Part shown: positions 57,609 through 64,000 of the stretch, piece after piece
Layout of the letters: every line of letters begins with the position of its first letter
Numbering within the stretch: the stretch's first letter is position 1
Assembly (NCBI RefSeq): GCF_001544095.1
Contig: NZ_BCPT01000002.1
Location: 244,420 to 308,419 of the forward strand
Direction of reading: 5' to 3'
Length of the DNA stretch: 64,000 nucleotides
Source of the DNA: Enterococcus casseliflavus NBRC 100478
GTDB lineage: Bacteria > Bacillota > Bacilli > Lactobacillales > Enterococcaceae
Position numbers and translations under genes: made by a program
The notes under the pieces: generated by a model
Database searches by the model: none
What the model saw: only the letters and a program-made list of their open reading frames with translations
What the model was told of the DNA's origin: nothing

Positions 57609-57701
57609 AAGAAAGAAAAGTAAGAGCAATCCTCAATGCTTACGTATTTGTCATTAAATAGACAAATATTGATCAAATGTACAGAGAAAAGGGGAAACGA
57701 T

Positions 57702-58262
57702 ATGGTGGGGACTGTGGGGAATCGTCGAACGATCTACTCGAAAAAAGTGATCCGACGCGCCTTTCAGGAGTTATTGTTGGAAAAAGAGTACCGCAAAATC
57801 ACGATCAAAGAGATTGCGGAACGAGCCGATATCAACCGAGGAACATTTTATAAATATTATAAGGATACGGCCGCGTTGTTGGAGGAAATCGAAGGGGAGC
57901 TTGTTGAGCAGATCGCATCGAACTTGCAGCAGGAAAATTTGTCATTGGATCTTTGGTTGGAAAAGCTGTTGACGATTTTGTATGAGAATCCTAGTACGAC
58001 CCATTTGATTTTGTTAAACAACAGCCATTTGCTGAATCTTTTATTGTCAGAGATCAAACCGGAGACCTTGAAACGGTTTGCCCAATACTTTCAAGATGCT
58101 TCCGAGGAAGAATTGGAACTGTGTCTTAGCTTTTTTGTCTGCGGGTCTATCGGGTTGATCGAACGCTGGCTCAAAGATTTCTCAACGATGCCGCCAAAAG
58201 CTGTCGCTGAACTGTTGATCCAAATTTTTGTGACTAATGTATATGAGGATAAGAAGGGCTAA
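57702..58262 (+). CDS. TetR/AcrR family regulator
   Basis: 186 residues from ATG 57702 (AAAGGGGA upstream; reading from 57636 rejected). The N-terminal HTH is typical: IYSKKVIRRAFQELLLEKEY, ITIKEIAERADINRGTFYKY. The C-terminal ligand domain is all helical, with a Leu-rich segment (HLILLNNSHLLNLLLSEI). It is divergent from the ABC transporter genes and probably represses them and itself through the operator in between. Inducer unknown. Confidence 0.85.
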   Translation: MVGTVGNRRTIYSKKVIRRAFQELLLEKEYRKITIKEIAERADINRGTFYKYYKDTAALLEEIEGELVEQIASNLQQENLSLDLWLEKLLTILYENPSTTHLILLNNSHLLNLLLSEIKPETLKRFAQYFQDASEEELELCLSFFVCGSIGLIERWLKDFSTMPPKAVAELLIQIFVTNVYEDKKG

Positions 58263-58287
58263 AAAAAGAGGGAACGATCCAATAACC

Positions 58288-58329
58288 AAAAAGGAACGCA
58301 GCAAGAGACAATTTGCTGCGTTCCTTTTT
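58288..58329. terminator. bidirectional terminator
   Basis: 17-position stem AAAAAGGAACGCAGCAA/TTGCTGCGTTCCTTTTT, loop of 8, between the convergent tetR and deacetylase genes. Confidence 0.9.
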
Positions 58330-58333
58330 TTAT

Positions 58334-59854
58334 TTAGTCAACGAGGCGCTCGTCGTTCATCCCAAAGTATTGATGCAATGGTTTTTGCCGTGCTTCTAAT
58401 AATTGATCGACAGTCACGAATTCGTAGCCTTCGTTTTTGAGCATTTTAATGACTCCCGGTACGGCTTTCACAGATTTCGGGTGAATATCATGGATCAAGA
58501 TCATGGCACCATTAAAGACATTTTGTTGCACCAAGGCATTGACCTTCTTCGGATCCTTCAATTTCCAGTCTTGAGAATCGATGTCCCATTGAATGATCGG
58601 CATGCCAATGGTTTCTGCGCTTTGTTTGTCGATAGCGCCATAAGGGGGCCGTAAATTTCTAGGTAGTAAACCCGTCGCATTATAAATGGCTTTGTTGGTT
58701 TTTGTGACTTCTGCCTGCAAATCTTCCGCTGAAAGAGTATTCAGCTGCGGATGAGAGTAAGAATGACTGGCGATCTCGTGTCCAGCTTCTTGGACTTTTT
58801 TAGCAGCTTGCGGATATTGCTCTACCATTTGTCCCAGCATAAAGAAGGTCGCTTTAACGTCATTTTCTTGTAAGATGTTCAACAGATCCATGGTGGAGGT
58901 ACTGTTGGGTCCATCATCAAAGGTCAATGCCACGTATTTTTTATTGGGGTCTAAACTTGGCAAGGCATTGTTGAGTTGGTCAGCAGCCACGAGATCAGGA
59001 TCAATGAATGGGGCGATCTCGCTGTAAGGCAGGGTGATTTCCGTCGCTCCCGTCTGATTTTTTGGCAATTCGATGGTCAGCTTCTCTGGATCGTAAGTAA
59101 ATTTCGAATCGAAGGTGATCCGCTCCATGGCCAAGACGGCGTCGATGATTTTGGCGGGTTCTTTGGCTTGATCCAGCAGTTTCTGCTGAATGACTTGTTG
59201 AATACCTAATAAGCTGCCTTCATCAGGAACCAGTTCTTTCAAAGACAATTCGGTTTGCGTCTTCTCTGATACGAAGATCGGTGCATCCGTTAGGCTGTCC
59301 GCATCTTCAAAACGTCCGGTTTCTCGATTCCACACATAGCTGTCGGCTTTCAATGAATAAGTAGACACCTTTGAAGCCGCTGCTTGTGCTTGGATGCGGG
59401 CAACGGTGACGACTTCTTTATTCGTTTGTTTTTTACGCAAGTGATCAGCAGCTTGTGTCAACCGTTCTTTGATATCTTTGATGGGAAACGTATCAAGGTC
59501 TTGCGGGCGGTAGATCAATTCTTTGGTTGCGCCTTTGGAGAGCACTTCAGGCGTTGTTTTTAACCCATTTTGACTTTGTTCTGCTTGGATTGATGCCAGT
59601 AATTTCTCCGCAGCCGCCTCATATTTTTCTTGGGCTGCGACTTCTTGCTGGTGTAACGTGTAAAGGACTGAGCCAGCCGTCGCGATCAAAACGATCAATA
59701 ATAAGGCGAATAAGGAAAAAATTGCTTTTCGATACGGCTTCTTTCTCGAGGGTGGTCCTTTCGGTCTTTCTTCAGCTGACGCTGTTCGTTTTTGATTATT
59801 GTTTGGTTTCTTGTGCAAGTCACTCCGACGGGCATAGGTCTTTCGTTCGGGCAT
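58334..59854 (-). CDS. polysaccharide deacetylase (PgdA-like, membrane-anchored)
   Basis: 506 residues from ATG 59854 (GGGAG upstream). A basic N-terminal cytoplasmic tail of about 40 residues, one membrane helix (about 44-66), a long external region (70-300, probably the DUF3298-like or PgdA N-terminal domain), and the NodB domain at 305-490 with all motifs: ALTFDDGPN, ASHSYSHPQL, RPPYGAI, QWDIDSQDW, LIHDI. The metal Asp-His-His set and catalytic residues are present. It should remove acetyl groups from N-acetylglucosamine of peptidoglycan, which gives lysozyme resistance in this family. Confidence 0.88.
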   Translation of the reverse strand: MPERKTYARRSDLHKKPNNNQKRTASAEERPKGPPSRKKPYRKAIFSLFALLLIVLIATAGSVLYTLHQQEVAAQEKYEAAAEKLLASIQAEQSQNGLKTTPEVLSKGATKELIYRPQDLDTFPIKDIKERLTQAADHLRKKQTNKEVVTVARIQAQAAASKVSTYSLKADSYVWNRETGRFEDADSLTDAPIFVSEKTQTELSLKELVPDEGSLLGIQQVIQQKLLDQAKEPAKIIDAVLAMERITFDSKFTYDPEKLTIELPKNQTGATEITLPYSEIAPFIDPDLVAADQLNNALPSLDPNKKYVALTFDDGPNSTSTMDLLNILQENDVKATFFMLGQMVEQYPQAAKKVQEAGHEIASHSYSHPQLNTLSAEDLQAEVTKTNKAIYNATGLLPRNLRPPYGAIDKQSAETIGMPIIQWDIDSQDWKLKDPKKVNALVQQNVFNGAMILIHDIHPKSVKAVPGVIKMLKNEGYEFVTVDQLLEARQKPLHQYFGMNDERLVD

Positions 59855-60080
59855 TGGTGTAGCTCCCTTCATTCCATCCTAAATTATGCCCACGTTACCA
59901 TAAGTCACAGGTACTTTCAACGATCATGCCCGGTTTCTGATAGAGACTTAAAAAGATGAAGGGATTTTTCTAATTATCCATTTAAAAATTACAGCCTTGT
60001 TGCGTTGTTTCTCTTGCAAGAAATGATCAAGGGCGTTAGGGGGTCTTTTGCAACCACTATCTATTAGGTGAACTAGAAAA
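59855..60080. other. gap upstream of the deacetylase gene
   Basis: About 220 bases without a gene. Minus-strand sequence has TTGAAA near 59920 and a CATAAT near 59886 that could be promoter parts of the deacetylase gene, but spacing is poor. Nothing else seen. Confidence 0.4.
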
Positions 60081-60122
60081 CCCCTTCGTAACAGATCACG
60101 TGGAGTGACTGTTACGAAGGGG
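60081..60122 (-). terminator. serS terminator
   Basis: Stem CCCCTTCGTAACAG/CTGTTACGAAGGGG extended by TCAC/GTGA, then TTTTC on the minus strand. Confidence 0.85.
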
Positions 60123-60144
60123 GTGCAATTAAGGGTGCTAAGGC

Positions 60145-61422
60145 TTAGGCTTTTTCGATTTTTGTCAGTCCGCCCATGTAAGGAACCAGAACTTCTGGTA
60201 CCGTTACACTGCCGTCTTCGTTTTGATAATTTTCAAGCACTGCGGCTACCGTCCGACCGACAGCCAGACCAGAACCATTTAGTGTATGCATGTAGTGAAT
60301 CTTGCCCTCTTGATCGCGGTAACGGATCAAGGCACGGCGTGCTTGGAAATCTTCACAGTTTGAGCAAGAGCTGATCTCACGATACATTTCCTGAGCAGGT
60401 ATCCATACCTCTAAATCATAGGTCTTCGCCGCAGAAAAGCCCATATCTCCTGTACACAAGCTAAGCACTCGGTAAGGTAAGTTGAGTTTTTGCAAAATAT
60501 CTTCGGCATTAGCCGTCATCTTTTCTAATTCTTCATAAGAATGGTCAGCATCACTGAATTTCACCATTTCAACTTTATTGAATTGGTGCAGACGAATCAA
60601 GCCGCGGGTATCACGACCAGCGCTGCCAGCTTCTGAACGAAATGATGGGCTCAAGGCAGTGAAGTAGGCAGGGAGCTGTTCTTGTTCTAAGATCTCCCCT
60701 TGATAGTAATTGGTCAAAGGTACTTCAGCAGTTGGAATCAAAGTCAAATCCGTGTCTGCCAATTGGAAAACATCTTCTTTGAACTTTGGAAATTGCCCAG
60801 TGCCAAACATTGCTTGGCTATTGACGATATAAGGGGTGATCATCTCGGTATAGCCATGCTCATAGACATGCTGATCCAGCATGAAGTTGTATAAGGCACG
60901 TTCCAAACGAGCACCTGAGCCTTTGTAGTAAACAAAGCGGCTGCCAGAAACTTTGGCGCCCCGCTCAAAGTCGAGGATCCCCAACTCTTCAGCGATCTCC
61001 CAATGCGGTTTTGGTTCAAAGGTAAAGGTTTTTGGTTCTGCCCAGCGGCGGATTTCTACATTGTCGTCTTCATCCTTGCCCACTGGAACAGAATCATTTG
61101 GCAAATTCGGCAATGTCGTGGCGATCTGTTTGATGTCTTCATCAATTTGAGCGATCTCTTCATCCAATTGCTTGATTTGGCTGCCGACTTCTTTCATTTG
61201 GGCAATTTTATCAGCCGCGTCTTCTTTTGCCCGTTTCAAGGCAGCGATCTCACCAGAAACATCGTTGCGCAATTTCTTGCGTTCTTCCGTTTGGACTAAG
61301 AGTTCTCTGCGACGTTCGTCAAGCGTTAAAAAGCGGTCCAATACTTCTTTTTGCACGCCTCGTGTTGCGAGTTTGCTTTGTACTTCAGCAAAATTTTGGC
61401 GAATCATTTTTACATCTAACAT
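60145..61422 (-). CDS. serS: serine--tRNA ligase
   Basis: 425 residues from ATG 61422 with AAAGGAGG upstream; the longer reading to 61515 runs into the T-box leader. N-terminal coiled coil (residues 1-105), class II core with motif 2 [21 protein letters not shown] and motif 3 region [19 protein letters not shown] (quoted in part). It charges tRNA-Ser with serine. Regulated by the T-box upstream. Confidence 0.96.
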   Translation of the reverse strand: MLDVKMIRQNFAEVQSKLATRGVQKEVLDRFLTLDERRRELLVQTEERKKLRNDVSGEIAALKRAKEDAADKIAQMKEVGSQIKQLDEEIAQIDEDIKQIATTLPNLPNDSVPVGKDEDDNVEIRRWAEPKTFTFEPKPHWEIAEELGILDFERGAKVSGSRFVYYKGSGARLERALYNFMLDQHVYEHGYTEMITPYIVNSQAMFGTGQFPKFKEDVFQLADTDLTLIPTAEVPLTNYYQGEILEQEQLPAYFTALSPSFRSEAGSAGRDTRGLIRLHQFNKVEMVKFSDADHSYEELEKMTANAEDILQKLNLPYRVLSLCTGDMGFSAAKTYDLEVWIPAQEMYREISSCSNCEDFQARRALIRYRDQEGKIHYMHTLNGSGLAVGRTVAAVLENYQNEDGSVTVPEVLVPYMGGLTKIEKA

Positions 61423-61453
61423 AGTGATACATCCTCCTTTGATTTTTCCATAG

Positions 61454-61640
61454 AAAAAAGGCCATTCCGATCCCGTGTTGCTTGGGACGAAATGACCATT
61501 CGCGGTGCCACCCAAGTTCAGCTTGCGCTGCCCTTGCTGCTCGTATCGTGAGCCAACGATTTTTCTTTCGAAAAATACACGTTAAAGAACTGGATTCTAT
61601 TTTTTCCAACACTGATTTTCACCAACCATCAGCTCTCTTT
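61454..61640 (-). promoter_or_regulatory. T-box riboswitch, serine specific
   Basis: On the minus strand: AAGAGAGC with GGTTGGTG in Stem I near 61620-61640, a TCC (Ser) triplet in the specifier position (TAGAATCCAG near 61595), the T-box core TGGGTGGCACCGCG at 61501-61514, and a terminator stem GGTCATT/AATGGCC plus T-run at 61454-61495. Confidence 0.9.
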
Positions 61641-61688
61641 ACTAGATGAAAAAAATATACTAGGTTCTGTGCCTTGATTATTTTCTTT

Positions 61689-61717
61689 AGCATACCCAAA
61701 AAATGTTGGGGCGTCAA
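61689..61717 (-). promoter_or_regulatory. serS promoter
   Basis: TTGACG-17-TATGCT on the minus strand; its -35 overlaps the stop codon of the histidine kinase gene. Confidence 0.7.
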
Positions 61718-62922
61718 CCATAGGTTTGTGTGTTGGACAAATTGTTGCGCTTCAACGGGAGATGAATAATAAAGGACGTCCATTCTGGCGTTGATTTGGC
61801 ATAGATATAGCCGCCATGTAAGGCGACGATGCTTTGAGCGATCGCTAGACCTAAGCCAGTTCCTCCTGTTTCTTGAGAGCGGGATTCTTCCACTCGGTAG
61901 AAACGGTCGAATAGAGAATCAAGGGCTTGCTTAGGGATCATCTGCCCATTGTTTTTGACGGTTAAGATCGCTTCGGTTCCGACTTTCTCGACCTCCATGC
62001 GGATCTTATCGGCGCCTTTACCGTATTTCAAGGCATTTGACAGCAGGTTGTTGAAAACTCGTACCAGTTTTTCGGTATCGCCATCCATTTCGATATGCTC
62101 TGGACGGGTGTAGGTTTCGATCTTGATGCCTTTTCGGCTAGCTTCCAATTCAAAGTCCGCCGCCAATTGTTCAACCAGCTGGGCCATATCAAATTCCATC
62201 ACATTAATGGGCACGCTAGGCTGACGCACTTTCGTGTATTCAAACAAATCATCGACGAGGGATTTCATTTGTTTGGCTTTGACATACGCCGTATGAGTAT
62301 ATTTCAGCAATTCTTCTTCCGAATGGTATTGTCGATCTTCAATTAGACCTAAGTAGCCGATGATCGAAGTCAATGGTGTCCGAATGTCATGACTGACATT
62401 GGTGATCAGCTCATCTTTGGATTGCTCGATCCGCCGTTCATCTTCGATCGCCGCCACCGTACTGTCGACTAAGCCATTGATATTAGAAACGATCCGACTT
62501 AAATCGCCCCGTAACTCGAAGGGGATGCGATGATCGTAGTTGCCTTCTGCGATAAAGTGCAGCTCGCTGATAATGTGACGTAGCTGCATTTGATGGTAAC
62601 GTCGAATCAAACGCCAATATAAGACGATCACATCTAATAGGAAGAACATCGGTAGAATGAAGTTGCGACCACTGCGAAAAATATCTGTATTAAAGGCAGC
62701 CGTGAACGCATTCTTTGATTCATAGATCGCTTCGACTAAAACCGGTGAGTTTTCTCGTATTGAGGTCAAGATGACCAAAATAGCGACATTTAATAGAAGT
62801 AAAAGAACAATCGTTACAATTCCTTCAGCAAATAACTCACTGATTTCCTTTGAGGTCAACGTGATCCGTTTCTTTTTTTCGATTGGTGTGTTGCGCTTTT
62901 TTTCAGTTGGTTTACTTCGCAT
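61714..62922 (-). CDS. croS: sensor histidine kinase, CroS-like
   Basis: 402 residues. Basic N-terminus, two membrane helices (about 34-56 and 88-106) with a short external loop of about 30 residues, a HAMP linker, H-box NVSHDIRTPLTS with the phospho-acceptor His at 178, N-box FNNLLSNALKYG, and G-box GGTGLGLAIAQS. The gene pair next to serS is where E. faecalis carries croRS, needed for intrinsic cephalosporin resistance; the name rests on that position and the sequence style, from memory. Its start overlaps the end of the regulator gene by 11 bases. Confidence 0.75.
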   Translation of the reverse strand: MRSKPTEKKRNTPIEKKKRITLTSKEISELFAEGIVTIVLLLLLNVAILVILTSIRENSPVLVEAIYESKNAFTAAFNTDIFRSGRNFILPMFFLLDVIVLYWRLIRRYHQMQLRHIISELHFIAEGNYDHRIPFELRGDLSRIVSNINGLVDSTVAAIEDERRIEQSKDELITNVSHDIRTPLTSIIGYLGLIEDRQYHSEEELLKYTHTAYVKAKQMKSLVDDLFEYTKVRQPSVPINVMEFDMAQLVEQLAADFELEASRKGIKIETYTRPEHIEMDGDTEKLVRVFNNLLSNALKYGKGADKIRMEVEKVGTEAILTVKNNGQMIPKQALDSLFDRFYRVEESRSQETGGTGLGLAIAQSIVALHGGYIYAKSTPEWTSFIIHLPLKRNNLSNTQTYG

Positions 62923-63601
62923 CTATTTTGTAGCCGACCCCCCATACTGTTTGGATGACTTTTTCACCATCCGTGGCTTCTTCGATCTTATCTCGCAAGT
63001 GACTGACATGGACCATCACTGTTTTGGCAGAAACGACACTTTCTTGTTTCCAAACTCGTTCAAAAATCTCATCGGCGCTAAAGACACGGTTGGGATGCGA
63101 TGCCAATAAGTAGAGGATGCCAAATTCTAATGCGGTCAATTGGATCTCATTGCCATCCACCGTTTTTACTTCATGGGAATCGCGGTTGATGATAAGGGAG
63201 CTTACTTCCAGAATCTCTGGTTGATTTGAAGCAGCCTGCATCTTGGTTCTTCTCAATAACGATTTTACCCGTGCCATGACTTCTAATGGATTGAAAGGTT
63301 TGGTGACATAATCATCAGCACCGGCGACCAATCCACGAATCTTATCCATATCGGTTGTTTTAGCGGTCAACATAATAATGGGGATTTGGGATTCTTTTCT
63401 CAATTCTTTGACGACTTGCATGCCGTCCATTTCAGGCATCATGATATCTAAGATCAATAGCTCGATATCAGAAGTGGTGCGAATCTTGGTCAGTGCTTCT
63501 TTTCCATCGTATGCTTTGACCGATTCATAGCCTTCATTGTGTAAGTAAATGCTTAATAGTTCTACGATCTCTTTGTCATCATCTGCTACAAGTATTTTCA
63601 T
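62912..63601 (-). CDS. croR: OmpR-family response regulator, CroR-like
   Basis: 229 residues from ATG 63601 with AGGAGG upstream. Receiver domain with acidic triad DDD at 7-9, phospho-Asp 52 in LLILDIMMPEMDG, and Lys in MLTAKT; the C-terminal winged helix has ELTALEFGILYLLASHPNRV-type segments (in part), VFSADEIFERVWKQ and TVMVHVSHLRDKI, VWGVGYKI. It should bind promoters after phosphorylation by the kinase downstream. Name by synteny with E. faecalis croR. Confidence 0.75.
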   Translation of the reverse strand: MKILVADDDKEIVELLSIYLHNEGYESVKAYDGKEALTKIRTTSDIELLILDIMMPEMDGMQVVKELRKESQIPIIMLTAKTTDMDKIRGLVAGADDYVTKPFNPLEVMARVKSLLRRTKMQAASNQPEILEVSSLIINRDSHEVKTVDGNEIQLTALEFGILYLLASHPNRVFSADEIFERVWKQESVVSAKTVMVHVSHLRDKIEEATDGEKVIQTVWGVGYKIDAK

Positions 63602-63635
63602 ACTGGGTCCTCCTAGGAACAATATTCTTTTCTCC

Positions 63636-63644
63636 ATTTTAGCA
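63636..63644 (-). promoter_or_regulatory. extended -10 promoter of croR-croS
   Basis: TGCTAAAAT on the minus strand, 35 bases before the croR start; no good -35. Confidence 0.45.
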
Positions 63645-63846
63645 AATATTCCACAAAATAGATAAAATCATACTTAAATTTATAAGAATGATAGGAATTG
63701 AGAAAACACAAAAAGGAAAAAGACGAACGATAGGCTAATAATAACGGAAAAAGTCCTTAAAAAAGGCGGAAATCACGGACTAAAAATCACGAATCATCTT
63801 TGGAAACGGAGTAACTAGAAACGTTGGTCTATCAATCATTTTATGG

Positions 63847-63875
63847 TTGACGAATAGCACAAGTCTTGGTATATT
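63847..63875 (+). promoter_or_regulatory. strong rightward promoter 1, rRNA-operon type
   Basis: TTGACG-17-TATATT, with no gene following inside the window. Confidence 0.7.
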
Positions 63876-63928
63876 ATTACATGTGCCAAATGACTAAATG
63901 AATTCCTAAAAAGAATTGAAAAAAGTAG

Positions 63929-63957
63929 TTGACGCACAGCTCGACAGATGATATTAT
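63929..63957 (+). promoter_or_regulatory. strong rightward promoter 2, rRNA-operon type
   Basis: TTGACG-17-TATTAT, 82 bases after promoter 1 with the same -35. Tandem promoters of this kind precede rRNA operons; the transcript would leave the window to the right. Confidence 0.7.
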
Positions 63958-64000
63958 AACGAAGTCGCAATTTTAAAACAGTTAATTGATGTTGATACAT

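Noticed and set aside
61423..61515. 31-residue N-terminal extension of SerS
   Set aside because: It falls in the serine T-box leader; ATG 61422 has AAAGGAGG and gives the normal SerS start.

Overview
The window is an origin-of-replication segment of a low-to-mid GC Firmicute chromosome, almost certainly an Enterococcus. The evidence is the gene order: dnaA/dnaN/recF/gyrBA, rpsF-ssb-rpsR, gdpP-rplI-dnaB, purA on one side and rpmH-rnpA-yidC-jag, mnmE-mnmG, rsmG-parA-parB-ychF, guaB, serS and a CroRS-like two-component system on the other. I cannot name the species from sequence alone; protein wording and base composition fit the E. casseliflavus/gallinarum side better than E. faecalis, as an impression only.

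Left arm, 1-25 kb, mostly minus strand. An inactive/active M16 peptidase pair (yfmF, yfmH, the latter cut by the window edge), mscL, a GNAT enzyme, veg, then the dut-radA-yacL genes, gltX, and a cysteine T-box operon cysE-cysS-mrnC-rlmB-rae1 ending at a sigH-like sigma factor. Plus-strand islands are proBA, a small membrane protein and an ABC-F ATPase. degV, purA, dnaB, rplI and gdpP follow.

The replication core, 25-38 kb, runs rpsR-ssb-rpsF, gyrA-gyrB-recF-yaaA, dnaN, dnaA (all minus) and then rpmH-rnpA-yidC-jag (plus). DnaA boxes lie on both sides of dnaA, with a DnaA-trio-like stretch between dnaA and dnaN. This is a bipartite oriC. Several parS-like 16-mers occur near it, matching the parAB genes at 48.6-50.2 kb.

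Right arm, 39-64 kb: mnmE-mnmG; a short minus-strand accessory block (secreted protein, membrane XRE regulator, DUF2188 protein); a cell-envelope stress operon (SDR, amaP, DUF2273, Asp23); rsmG-parA-parB-DUF951-ychF; a DUF1129 membrane protein; guaB; a TetR-controlled FtsX-type ABC transporter; a PgdA-like deacetylase; serS behind a serine T-box; croS-croR. At the very end two tandem strong promoters point right, out of the window, and look like rRNA promoters.

Most of the window is conserved core genome. The most unusual place is 25.08-25.97 kb. There gdpP has lost its membrane and PAS part. The space up to rpsR holds a duplicated rpsR terminator, four operator-like repeats and two divergent very small ORFs. 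Other points of interest are a hairpin that hides the ribosome binding site of sigH, an orphan promoter-terminator pair that may encode a small RNA, and structured leaders before mnmE and rsmG. No CRISPR array, intact insertion sequence or prophage was seen.
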